Positions 36,101 through 48,233 of a stretch of 64,000 nt of DNA are shown in pieces. Each line of letters begins with the position of its first letter. The first letter of the stretch is position 1. The notes beneath the pieces are model-generated. The model made no database searches. It was given only the letters and a program-made list of their open reading frames with translations, and was not told the origin of the DNA. Position numbers and translations under genes: made by a program. This DNA is from Diprion similis (Eukaryota > Arthropoda > Insecta > Hymenoptera > Diprionidae), in assembly GCF_021155765.1 (NCBI RefSeq), contig NC_060114.1, forward strand, positions 3,162,001 to 3,226,000. The letters are read 5' to 3'.

Positions 36101-37637
36101 CCAAATTCAGCTTCATACTGAATTTTATACTCGTTTGTGTATACCAACATAGGAGTATCGTTAGAAATTTCGATGAGCGTAAGGTTTTGCGGAATCCAAG
36201 AAACTGATGTTCTTTTTACCACGTTTTATCAACTTCCAGAGTTTCCATATTTTTTTGAATGTTATGATTTTTAAATTCACTTAAAACGTCTTGTTATTTT
36301 CTACAGAATTTTTTCAATCACTTGTCGCATTCGTATGAAATGCCTGATTTGTACAACACACGTATGTGAAGTTGACTCAAAATCGTTCTCATCTTTTTTC
36401 CCCTTTGAGTTACTGGAGTAAAATTCAATACTTATCCTCGCGACATACGTTTTCATAATTTAGATAATTTTTTGGGACACTGTAGATTGAGATGAGCGGG
36501 AAACAATCACATCCTTCGAAACAGGAAGCGGAATTGGATATGTACTCCGACGATTTTGATGTCAAAGAAAAGGCCAAGCTTGACGAAAATACAGCCCCTG
36601 GTGGTGAGTTCTCATAGAGTTTTGTGTAGCAATGCCAATTATTACATTTATTAAATATAAGTTAATATCGAAAATCAATAATATCGTTAATATCAAAATA
36701 TTAGACATACATTCGATATTTATATAAATTATTCAAAGTGATTCTCAATTATTTTATTCCGATCGTTTGACAATTACTTTGAATTAACTGCATTGGCAAG
36801 CGCGTTTCAATTTCAAGCTAGAATAGTGTAATATACGCTAATTGCAAAGTATTTGAAGTTATGCAACTTTCTGAGACAAGATTTATAAACTCTCGGCTGA
36901 TAATTAGTCGTAAATTATAAGTGTAAGATTTCAATACACATTTTTCATGTCATGATACGAAATTTTGTTTCCATTTCAAACAAATCTGATGAAAGTATAA
37001 TTGCAATATTTTATTTCACCTTTTTTGGAAGAAAAAAAATTACCTCTGGGAATTGTTCTTTACGAGGCAGGATTAGAATTAGGATTTCAAAAAATTTTCC
37101 TGAAAATTAATATGCAAATTATTGACGAGATTAAAGTTAGAAACGTTAATGTAGTAAATCAATGAAAGAAAAAATCAAGTTTTGGTAATTGTAGAATCGT
37201 TTGGGAGGATTTAGGTTTCCAAAAAAAGACTAGGTATCGCTTTATCATGGTTTGATGAAATCCGTAGAATCCTTATGTTCGAAATACATAACAATTTTTT
37301 TTCCAAATTTGTATCATTACATTAACGTTACGAACTTCCATCCTATAACTAGAGATACTAATGAATGATTATTTTTGAAGATTCGTCGACGATGGAAGTC
37401 GAGAAACCGAAAGGGAGTTCGACAGAAACTAAGCAGGATCTTGAAGAAGACGCGGTGACGTGGGAGCTAAAGTGGTCGCAGAATGAAACAGCCGAGGTTC
37501 ATGGACCGCACTCAACTGAGCAAATGCAAGCTTGGTCCAAAGAGGGATATTTTAAATCTGGTGCTTGGGTACGACGAACTGGTCAACAAGGGCAGTTTTA
37601 TAGTGCAGCGAGGGTCGACTTTGAATTATATTTATAG
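33140..37637 (+). CDS. CD2BP2: CD2 antigen cytoplasmic tail-binding protein 2 homologue (GYF domain; Lin1/holn1/U5-52K)
   Basis: Six exons: 33140-33296, 33780-33943, 34650-34830, 35528-35712, 36486-36603, 37381-37637, summing to 1062 nt (353 aa plus stop), near the 341 aa of the human protein. The start MSKRKLEDVL opens an acidic N-terminal region. The conserved GFTAFNMKEELEEGHFDKDG and DNWLDNIDWVQ blocks follow, then LYKKILEYLRPGETVSKALR and a basic stretch RMTTAERWKKKKEAQ. The C-terminal GYF domain (about residues 290-353) shows VTWELKWSQN, GPHSTEQMQAW and GYFKSGAWVRR, the proline-rich-ligand pocket residues, and ends VDFELYL. The family belongs to the U5 snRNP/tri-snRNP assembly pathway in the nucleus. 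The exon 5 donor could be 36600 or 36603, a 3-nt choice that keeps frame. A poly(A) signal AATAAA is at 37696-37701. Confidence 0.96.
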
Positions 37638-40600
37638 TATGGTGAGCTTGTGGATTAAGAAGTGAAGTAAAATTTGCAGGGAAGTAGAAAGAGAAAATAA
37701 AAAACGATTCATCTGATGCTGTTTTTGGTATTATTCAGAATTCGATAAACGTGAAGTAAAATGAAATTCACGCATTTCGCACGACATCCATCTGCAGAAT
37801 TGGTAACTAAAACAGCTTTTTTTATTGTTTAAATTCGCTAATTGACTTTGATGAATTTTTTATCTCACAATTATTTACAATTTAAGAATAAGCTAGGTAC
37901 TTAGTTGATGCAAGTGCCACTGTGTTTTGGTTATTGATAGAATAAAAATTTTTTGAGATTGATAGATACATATGAAAACGCAAGATTTATGTTAATATTT
38001 CTGAGATTGAACAGATTATTATTTCTGCTTATACATTTTCTTTTATTGTCACAGAACAGCTTAGTTATTATGTAAATTGCTGGAAGCAGAAAAAAAAAAA
38101 ACTTCGAAAACAGTAAAGTTTTTCCAACTTTGATTTCTAGCCGAAAAAAATTTGTGAGTAGAACTTAAAAAATTCATAGTGAATTAGTCCGAAATTGGTG
38201 GTTTTCATTTCGAACACTGTTTGTGCTGTTACAAACGTGCGTGAAAATTAAAATGAAATTTTTATCTAAAATATTGTAAGCAAAGTGAATATAAATAGAT
38301 TATGTAACATTAACAAACTTAGAAAAAAAAAATGAAGAAAAGTAAGGTACTACCATTTCTTAGTTACTAACTGGTTGTTCAAAACTAAATTTTACAGTGT
38401 CACAGTAACCACTTTAATCTTTGAAAAAATGTTGTCGGCTCCACGGTAAATATTCCACCGAATATTTTGTGACAAACTGATATTTAAACATTAATGTAAA
38501 AAATGTATTTGAGTAAAAAATGTACATTTTTTTATTTGTTGGTTGGAAATTTTTACAAGAATAATGCTGCTTGCTCATGTCACTGAACTATGATACTTGA
38601 CTGAAACGCACATAGCGGAATTTGTCTGGGACAAATTGAAGACTACTGTTTTAACTTGGACTTTAATATGATCATTTATTATTTCTTTATTCCATCGTAA
38701 ATTGTCTATTCTATAATAAATCACATGTACCTGAAATTTCGATCGATCAAACTTGGTCGAAATTAATCCGAATAACAAATCCTTGCCAGAGATGAGTAGA
38801 CTCAGGTCTGGCATTGGCTTGAATAGTGATTGAAAAAAACTGCAAGCTATCCAAAAGCATGAAATGGTGAAATTGACTTTAATTATTCCACTATTATGGA
38901 TTCGTTTATTGTCAGAACCAGGAATAAACAGATAATTGATTTTTCGGTCAAGCTTGTTTCATTGGTCCTGAAAAATTCAAAGCCCTCAATGAGGTCTGCA
39001 TAGACTTATCTATCGCACAATCAAGAGAGTGGCGAACATCCACGAGACAGGGAAATCGATGAGATAAGCGGGGAGGTATACTAGTATAAATCTATGTGTT
39101 TACCCGATTAAGTCAACGATTACAGTGAGAGGAAATGCCTGCAGCTGTTCTTCTCTCAGTCTTGTCACGGCTTCAGTTCGGTGCACGGACCGCACAGTCT
39201 ATGGCTGTATAAGTCTATGGTAGTCTGATGCCATTTGTTTAACATGAGAATCCCTAAGTCCGTGTGAGAATCATATGCCATCGGTGGCCACGAATGGGTT
39301 AGAATTCTTTCTATCTTCGTGGTTAGAATCAATCGAAACGATGTGTGAGCATTGCGTCACGTGATTGATTTAACCCTTTGAGTCACAGTGGGAAGTATTC
39401 TTCCCACCTATTTTATATCCATCTTTTGTATATTTAGAGAACTTTTCAACATATTTCTTTGTGGTTTTTTGCTATTACTGATAGTGTACTAATGGGTTTT
39501 CAATGCCAGAGAGTAATTATTACGATATAATGTATGTTATTATTGTTAGAAACAAACTGATTGAAAAAGATGGTGAAAATCGAAGGGATAATTCATTTCC
39601 GAGAAAGTTACATGTCCTCTACATGTCTATATAACATATATGTTTTCGGGGTCACCGATTGCGAATCTGAAATTAGATTTTTAAAATTCAAGGTGGCAAA
39701 TCCAATATGGCGGAGGAAAATTTGAAATTCGATCAAATACGGAGACAACGCTGTCGCGGGTAAAGGCAAATCTCATTTCGCTTGAATAATTTGTTCCAAG
39801 CACTTGATTGACTTTGGCGTCATTTTACTCAAGCTCAAGTGCCCTAAACGTGGTTTTGGATTTTGTTGAAAACCATTTGGTAGCAAATAATGAAAGTTCA
39901 GGAGCAATTGAGAGCAGCTAAGCAGCAATTAGTTGGTACATGAATTCTTCGAAAATTCTACGATTTTTCGAAATTCGTGCAACACCTAACGGCTACCGGA
40001 AATGCATTTCTGTTTTTTTCATTTTTCTCGATAATTGTGTGTGGGTAAATAAAAAAGGTAGAGAGCAATTGAAAGGAATTAGGAAGTCATTATAATATTC
40101 ACGAGATTCGATCCCATTTTTTTTTCGTAAAGTATCGGTTCGATTAAAAAAAAAAAATGTCTGATATGATCTTGTTAGGACCAACAAATGACCATGTGAC
40201 CTAGTACGAGAATAATATGAAAAATCTAACCTCATAGCTAGCCTTGCAAAATTTGTAATGATATACATTTAGCCCCAGCTGATTGGAGCGAACTTTCTCC
40301 CAACAGTATATAACTTTTTAAACACAGCAAAATTGGTTCCCATTTTGGGGAATAACTAACATAATACATATTGTCACCTAACCCTTACGACGTCACGTGG
40401 TATCATAAATATTAAAACTTTGGCAAGAAAAAAAAAAAAAAAAAAAAAAACCCTCGTTCACATGATGAGGATTTTGTTTCTGAACAAAATGAGCCCTCAA
40501 CGACCTGAATTGGACCAACGGTGCTCCCAAAACCTTACGACACAGTGCCAAAAATATAGTTTTGAGAAAAAAAAGTTTGAAGTTTTTACTAAAAAATCGA

Positions 40601-40754
40601 AAGTTACCATTGAAAACCTTAGAATATCAAAAAATGTTTTAGACAAAAGTTGTTTAATACTAGAAAAGGAACAGTAATTTTGAGGTCAAAAATTTTTTCA
40701 ACATTTTTCTTTGATTTCTTTAAACTCTATTTTGATATCTGCAACATACCATTT
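37638..40754. other. Intergenic region between CD2BP2 and the transposase remnant
   Basis: It holds the CD2BP2 3' UTR with AATAAA at 37696, then AT-rich sequence without a supported exon. A TTAA-flanked MITE left end starts at 39374. An A-run occurs near 40428-40450. Just before the transposase, 40475-40540 has aacaaaatgagccctcaacg and gaattggacc, which resemble a block of the 16138/24595 dispersed repeat. Confidence 0.5.
39374..39730 (+). mobile_element. 5' part of a piggyBac-like MITE
   Basis: TTAA followed by CCCTTTGAGTCACAGTG matches the left terminus of the complete element at 57973. A perfect 8-bp-arm hairpin GTGGGAAG/CTTCCCAC (39388-39407) sits at the same place as the hairpin of the complete copy. 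Further in, caccgattgcgaatctgaa and aatatggcgga match its internal left arm. No right terminus is found, so the copy is truncated or too diverged. Confidence 0.65.
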
Positions 40755-42750
40755 TCAAAATGCTCCTGCAGCATAGGATGGTCCTTCTCCGGCCACAGCA
40801 TTTTCGTTGGCAGCAAGTCGTAGTCTTCTCATAGCAATTCGAGCTTCGTCAGAACTATCCGCTGCCTGTTGTTGAGCCTGTTTGAGACGTATCTGGTCAG
40901 CCTGAATTGCATAAGCTTTTGCATTAGCTCCGGGTGGAACCTCGAGTGTACTCATTACTTCCAGAATTCCAGTAGCCCCTTCTGAATAAGTGATGGCGCC
41001 AAGGTTTGCAGCTATGCGCACTATATTCTGTCCGGTGTAAATTCGCTTTGGGCAGTATTTCCAAATCACGCTATTCAGTGACTCGTTAGCATTTTGAGTC
41101 TTACCTCCAAGACAGCGGGTTAGTAATTCTGGAGCAGTCAAACTTTCAAAGACGGGCTTGATTGCTTCCATCACAGCTTGTGGAAGGACATTTTTGTGCT
41201 TGAACTGCTCTAGCGTGCCTACCGCAGTTGCCTTGTTATACTGGCACCACGAAGTCTCCCCAGTTGGACACAGATGATGTTGTGGTTTGACGTCTGTTGA
41301 GCCCTTGTGATGCCAGATTGCCCATATCGCCTTACTCATGTCTTCGACTGAGCTAGAATTATTACGGATAGCGTTTCCATAATATGTCTGCATTTTGTCA
41401 ATTAATACGTCCGTCAACCTTCCTTTGCCACCTAATGGTCTTCCGTCGGAGAGCTTTTGTCCTTGAAGCCTCACTTTCAACTTGCGCATCTGAGTTCCAA
41501 ATCTCTTTTGGACATGTCCGCAGCACTCGATCTTATCAATTTGTACTTCGGGTCCGTAAGGCTCTGCTTTCACTACGGCAGCATAACTCTTGGTATCTTC
41601 GTCACCAATGTAGCCAACATACTTTGCGTTGTGCTTGTCTTCAGACCGCTGGAATATCTTGACCATACCGTTGACTTCCATGGTTCCGGAAGAGCCAGTA
41701 TGGTTAGCTTGGCAATTTGGCTTGTGTTTATCATACCAGGACTCCCATGCTGCTCCACTTTGTTTTCCCTTCCACTGAACACATGCGTTGCAGTTAGAAG
41801 ACAAGACTTCGAGGTCCACTACCTGAAATAATTATGGAAACTCAAGTATCGCTCAGAAAAAAGACCTGTAAAACCGACAGTAATAACTAAAAAGTTGAAG
41901 TTGAAGAATGCTACGGGACAACTGGAACAGCCAATTTCTATTTGAGCAAGAGACAGAACACGAAAGACAGAGAAATGAAATACCTTTCCCGTGGCACTGC
42001 CAATTACCGTACAAACACCATTCAGTGATTTGTACCCTCGCTTCTGCCATGTACCATCACACTGTACAGTGATGTTTCAAGTATCTGGTGTCGCTAAAGC
42101 CTGAACTTCCTCTTCAACAGCTTGATGGAAAACTGCATCGGCCACTTTGGATGTAGCTTCCACCATACGCTTGACAACCGCATTGTACGTTGGGCGTTTA
42201 ACAGCTGATGGAAGGTCCATTAAGCCACAAAATGCTGTCAAACTCTCCAAACCTTGACCGATACAACGCATAGCTAATACGGCACGCTATTTATTTCAAA
42301 CACATTGCGGGTATTGTCAATCGTTGGGCTACTCTTAAAAGTTTTCATTTGAACACAGTTCTCGCATGCGATGCCATACGTGCCTCCCAGGCCTTCCAAC
42401 TTCACCTCGGTCATAACTATCGACCCGCCACATTCTTTGCAGCACAGATTCTCTCTTAGAGTCCGGAACAAGGTTTCGATGTGGAATAATCGATAGCTGG
42501 CAGAATTATCAGCTTTATAAGCCCCAGTTATTTTCTTATCGGAGGCTGTTGCAATATTAGGGGCTTTCGGGGTGGACCCAACTTCTGCGTTGTTTGGCTC
42601 AGGTCGATGAAATATCTTTGCCCTCTTCTTTGAACGGCCAACCGAGCCTTTTACGCCTACGCCGTAGCTCCGCTCTTTCCGTTTCATACTTTTTTGAAAA
42701 AATGATTTTTGATGATAACTCTGTCTTTTCGTTAAATTTGTCAACGACAA
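40755..42750 (-). pseudogene. Mutator-like (MULE) transposase, degraded
   Basis: The reading runs from an N-terminal MSLTNLTKRQ at 42750, through a Cys cluster CCKECGG (paired with a later CENC), to VFEINS near 42290. There a one-base deletion shifts the frame, and VLAMRCIGQG resumes. A TGA at about 42074 interrupts ATPDT/NITVQCDGTW. A GT-AG intron (41823-41983, phase 0) precedes VVDLEVLSSNC, which stays open to the stop at 40755. The DDE-type signature is present: D in CDGTWQKRGYKSLNG, D in QIDKIECCGHVQKR, E in QNANESLNSVIWK. The C-terminus GPSYAAGAF is typical of the insect Mutator-like transposase family. With a frameshift and a stop it cannot make full-length enzyme. Terminal inverted repeats were not found. 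Confidence 0.88.
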
Positions 42751-45268
42751 TTTCTTTAGAGATAGATATGACCCTAAAGTAGCGTTTAACTAAGGGGAAT
42801 CTTTATTAATCTTTAAATTCTATCTTCTTTGCCTTCTGCGACGCTAATAGATTTATTACATTTTCGAAAGTCTATGGGTGACTGTCGTTGCACCATTTAT
42901 TCCCTCTTGCTCGTCCACGAAAGCTCACCACACGGAGGAAAAGGATTATTTGAATCAAGTGATATTCGTTTGATTCAACTAAATAGTATAGTTAAATGCA
43001 GCGAACACTTTCAACAAAATACTTTTGTCGGACGAAATACTTCTGACAACTTAATGTAGAATTTAATCAAGCCTTTGAATGATCATGTTGACTAACAATT
43101 TGTTTAAAATAACACGGCGTGAGTTCTTTGCAATAATGTTAATTTTGTATCAAGAAAATTATGTGTGATTGAAGTGACCGAAAATTCAATTGAACGCAAC
43201 TCAATCGTTTTGTTATAAAAAATATGAAATTGTTGTATCAAAACGAAGTGAGCTTGTTTTAATTCATGTTTTCTTGCGTCAAGAGTTCTATGTTTGAAAC
43301 AGCTAATGAAATTCGCTGTTACAAAAATTTTCTCCATTGACTCAACATCAGTGTTATTCAAGCAGTCCACCAAACACATTCTTCGAATGACATCATTTAT
43401 AACATGTGTCTATAGTTTTCGTTTATTTGTTGTCAATATCCATTTCAATAATCCAAAACTTGGTATGCTTTTTTCGTTTGTAATAGGTTTGATACTAATA
43501 TTATATTACGGTAACCATATCTGAATTCGTAGCTGAGTACCCGATTTTATAACTATCTCTGAAGCTACTTCCGTAGCGAGAAAGTTCACCGCCTAGTGTC
43601 CGTTTATAGTACTAGTATACTGATGCTTACGATGAATATATTCTCCACTCGTTTCAAAGCACGTGGTGTTTCTTTTACCTCATATAACCCTATCAGTGCA
43701 ACTAATTCGACCAGTTATGCCAAACAACCTCCGGTTAGATCAACAAAGTATGGCATTCAATCGATGTAATTTTTTTGTGGGCTAGATTCACGTACTTATG
43801 TTATGTGAAGTACCTAATTGTTTTTGTCAGTGAACATGTGACTTGGAGGAAAAATATATATACTTCGAATGGAATGATGCTTAGTTATATCTCAAGTTCA
43901 AGAACCCATGAAAAGGTTGACTCGAATCAATACTTCACTCGATCGCAACGACAAGAAAGGTCTTTGTTGAATCATGTATTTTACAAATTATTTTGACAAT
44001 CTAACTAAATTACAATTGTTGAATTGAAGTCATCGTACTTAGAACAAATAAGGGATACTAGACCAAGCGAATGGAGTCCAACAAAATCCATTTCGTTGAT
44101 TGCAGAATTCCTTTTCTTCCGTACGCGTGTGGGAATCGCGGGATTATTTGAATATGAATTATGTTATTGGTTTATTACAATTTTTAAGTTTAATAATTTG
44201 CGAATCTTGCAACCCCCTGGGGGCAGGTGCCCTAGTTGCCCCACCTGGGATATGCCACTGGTTATGCGAAACCCCAATTATTCGAATGGTGGTTTGATTA
44301 ATCCGAAACGTTAATCCTCCGAATGATAATACGGTGTATCCGAAATGTCAATTTTCTGAAAGATTATGCAGTTTGAATTTTATTTTTTCGTTAGACGGAA
44401 ATTCAAGAATAATAAAAATCAATTTAAAAATCACAATATTTTTGTGCAAGTTCACGGTTTCAATTTAAAAAATCAATCGGATGGTGTTCAAGATATGGTA
44501 TTTGATTCGACAGAAAAAAGCTCAAGGCACCTAAAAATAATTATTCGATTTTTATTTATCAATACGTCACTAAGTAAAAACCGTTCGATATAAACAGTTG
44601 GTAGTTTGGAAAATCACTACTTTGTAAGGTTAAAAGTGAACGTAGTTCATTCCCTTAACAGTTTGTTCCATTGGAAAAACAATTGGTACAAAGGAACCGT
44701 TTTGAAATATAATACGGTCCAACCCTGTACAATTGCAGTAGTTTTTAGTTTCCCAGTTCTTTTTTTGTCCGGGTCGAATTTCAATGTTTTCAAATTGCGT
44801 ATAATAGTTCTAAATTCCCGTAGTAATAAGGCAGGCGCGGGTCCAACCCCCCCCCCCCCCCCCCCCCCCCCCTCAAGACCGTTATACGTGTAGTTACTTT
44901 CCTTCTGCTTTCAGATAAATCAGCAATATTGCTCACCAATAGGTAACAGCCATAGGGGAATAAGCATAATATCCGAATGATATTTTATCGATAAGTTATA
45001 TAGGTACACATACGGAAATTGATGCTGGGAAAGCTAATTCTTTCTAACACTCAACGGGTGGCGCCCTGTGGGCTGAAATTATCCAATTGCAGTTCATTAA
45101 TTGCCAATGTAACTGGATAGGGTGGAAAATTAGCTGTCGTAGAGTCAATTTCTGTACTTGTACTAATGCAATACTACGACCCTAAAAGTATCAGACCTCA
45201 ACCTGTTGGTTTTTTTTTTAAAAAGTTATTGAAAAAAAAAATAATAATTTCTCTCGGGTATGACATAA

Positions 45269-45736
45269 GGGGCCATTCATTAATTATGTAGAGGTCTCAG
45301 GGGAGGAGGGGGGGGGGAGTTCTTACGTGACATTTTACAAGTGGGAATGTGCCTGATAGACATTTTCCATTCAGACAAAATGTCCGTACAGCAATGTCTC
45401 GGGAAACAAAAATCGCACAGAAAATTAAACGGCAGTTTCAAAAACTATAAGAAATTTCTATTTAGACGTTCCACAAACTATGAGATCGATTTTTTCATTT
45501 TTAATTTATAATTTGATTTATATATTGGTATTGTAAAAATTTGTACTTCATAATAAGTTTTTAATATCGTAATCTTGTTCATATTGCACACTTTGAAGCT
45601 TACAAACGAAAACTATAGGTAAAATCTTACGTAAGTAGTGGGAGGGGGAGACGAAGAAATTTTATGTATTCTTACGTGGGAGTAGGGGGGGTTAAAAATG
45701 TCTAAAATCGTCTTTACGTAATTAATGAATGGCCCC
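45269..45736. mobile_element. TAA-flanked MITE (PIF/Harbinger-like), 468 bp
   Basis: The left end ggggccattcattaattatg and the right end cgtaattaatgaatggcccc are inverted repeats of about 22 bases with one mismatch. A 3-bp direct repeat TAA flanks the element (45266-45268 and 45737-45739). A 3-bp TWA target duplication and GGG-starting termini fit PIF/Harbinger MITEs. There is no ORF; inner parts are G-rich near both ends (gaggggggggg, gtaggggggg). Confidence 0.85.
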
Positions 45737-45862
45737 TAACCGATTTGAATGAAAATTTAATATGTTATTAAGTTTTTGTTATCGGTCTTGTGAAAAAAAG
45801 ATTTAAAAAAGATTTAAAAAAAAAAAATACCTTTTCCACAGGATTGGCATAACCAATTTCAT

Positions 45863-46080
45863 TCAAAATTTAATATGTTATTGAGAGAGTCAAGAGCTTT
45901 TATAGACACAATGGAGAGATTTCAAGTTTATTTATTTTTATGCTCGAAAAGTATCACGTATCAAGTATCAAGTAAAAGTTCAGCGAATATAATTTTTTTT
46001 ATCATATTTTAATCAGTTTAAAGTCTGTCTGCTGTGTGTACAGAAACTCTTGACTTTCTCAATAACATCTTAAATTTTCC
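45863..46080. repeat. Inverted repeat, about 220 bp
   Basis: caaaatttaatatgttattg followed by agagtcaagag at the left pairs with ctcttgactttct and caataacatcttaaatttt at the right, imperfectly. It lies directly after the TAA-flanked MITE and is noncoding. A further partial copy of the end (aaaatttaatatgttatt) is near 45755. Confidence 0.65.
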
Positions 46081-48233
46081 CGAATAAAATTTTTTCTATT
46101 TTGTATTCTTTCTTTTGCTCCATATCTAATTAAGATTGAAGTCTAATAATTTCAAGATCTTAGTATTTTATTAGTCCCTACTTATCTTATATCCTGCTAT
46201 AAAATGTCCTTCAGATATTCGCAAAACGCATTTTTACTCTACTTTTCTGCCTATAGTTTTTTTAAAACTATCTCAACAATGTAAAATATGGTGACATCAA
46301 TATTTTAGTTATTATTTGAATAATTAATTATTTGAGTACAAAAAAAAAATGAAATTGCTTGCAACATACTGTTGCATGAAAACGAGCCTTCAAAATTGAT
46401 TTTTTCAAATTGTTCATTATTCAATTTACATTACTTTGAAATACGTTCGTGAAATAAAAAAAAAAAAAAAACACTCTGAATAAGCGATTTTCAATAATAT
46501 CACAAAGGTTAATTAAACAGTACGGAAGACTGGGGCGAGTTGGCATGTACACGAGGCGTGTCGTTACACCGTGATTTTTCGAAAAAACAAACATCTAAAA
46601 AACTTAGGACCTTGACAAATTTATATGTTTTTAAAATCCGATTATTTCCACTTCACCTTTTTCTTCATTAACACAGAAACCCTGCAAAAATTTTAGTTTT
46701 AATTCCTAAACATTGAAATAAACTTCCCCGCGGTACTTTAAAAAAAATTTCAAAAATATATTAGTCTTATACAATTGAATATCAACGGTAAAGGTAATTT
46801 CTACTTGTTACAGTGATTTTTGCCCAATAAATCGCGTCAGAGCGATTTGGTACAATTTTTCTGCTCAAGGCTTTTAGTACTAACTCCTCTCCTGTGTTAG
46901 TTATTAAAAAAGAACTCAACAATAATTTTTATCAAAGCAAACCTAGATTTGAAGTTTTCAAAACGGAAAATGTGAAATTTTAAAATACAGTCATCAATAC
47001 AGTATCTTTTTCATATTTATAAAATTTATTTGGTAATTATATTTCTGCCCCCCCCCCCCCCCCCCCACCTCACCCCCTAAAAAGTTGTCCTGGATCCACG
47101 CCTGTGAGGGTCCAATTAAGGAAGAAAATCATGAAGACATAAGGAATTTCAGAAGCTTGTGACTTTTAACTCTTTTTTTCTATTTCACACGGATGTAAAT
47201 AATTGCAAGGAAACTCTGTAAAATATCGTGTAAAATTGGTAAAATTTTCTCGAACGGTTCGAGTTACTAAAACTTTGGAGAAACTTCCGCAATAGTTCTG
47301 TGGGAGCTTTTTTTGAGTTGTTGAGTCGTTCATGGAAAGTTGCAAATCCGAAATGTGGTACGAAAAGAAGGATTTACGTACATGAAGACTTTTCGGACAT
47401 TCTGAGAAAAAGATTATCAGTTTTTTTTCATGATAGCTATAGCATTACTGCTGAATAGAATGGGTTTGCATGATGGTGGATATACGTCATCTGAAACCTC
47501 AGAGATTTGCCGAGATTTTTTCTCAATTCCGAATACAATGTAGTTAAAAAATGAAAAATGTATTCAAAATTATCCAGTTTTTTTTTTTATAAAATAGAAA
47601 TCGATACAATAGCGGTTTAAATATTGTTGGAATTACGAGGATATGTGGTACAATTAATGATTGAACAAACTGATCGACTCGATTTTTTGAGACCTAAACT
47701 AAAGTTACAACATTATATACATTGATACCCATATATGGAAGTAAAAGAATAAATAATAAATAAATATAATTAACGATTACTTAAAATTAAAGTCAGCAAA
47801 TTACAGAGTGGAACAATGATTACAGAATGATGATCCGGAATTGAATTAGAAATGATTTTTTGTCCGATTATTTACTCCACGATTTTAAAAGTTGAGCATA
47901 AAATATAAAATATACCCCGAGAATCGGTGTATAAATTTGGAAAATGAATTGACAGAGTTAAAAATCTTTATTAATTTAGATTATTTTTTTTCTTATAATT
48001 ATGTCGACTATTTCGAGCAAAATCGCTAGGCTACTTGCTCTTGGGTTTTTGATCTTCAACTAAATTGGCGATGGACACTTTTTGTAAACTTTTTTCCAAT
48101 CTTCAGACAGTGTTTGATATTAAACCTAGTGAATTATTTGATCTTTGACAATTTCAATGGTTCCGTTATCCCTGAAAATGAAATCCGCACGACTGCGATA
48201 TGATCGCTGAAGATTTCTGCTTCCAGAAGTCAT

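Larger units (their letters stand above)
42751..48233. other. Repeat-rich gene-free stretch
   Basis: No supported host exon in about 5.5 kb. Contents recognised: a TAA-flanked MITE (45269-45736), an inverted repeat (45863-46080), C runs at 44847-44872 and 47048-47066, and AT-rich DNA. Around 44270-44350 several nearby tccgaa/ttcgaa words occur. The open frames here are short and have no recognisable motifs. Confidence 0.5.

Noticed and set aside
41384..41831. 92- and 124-codon plus-strand frames
   Set aside because: They are antisense shadows of the Mutator-like transposase.
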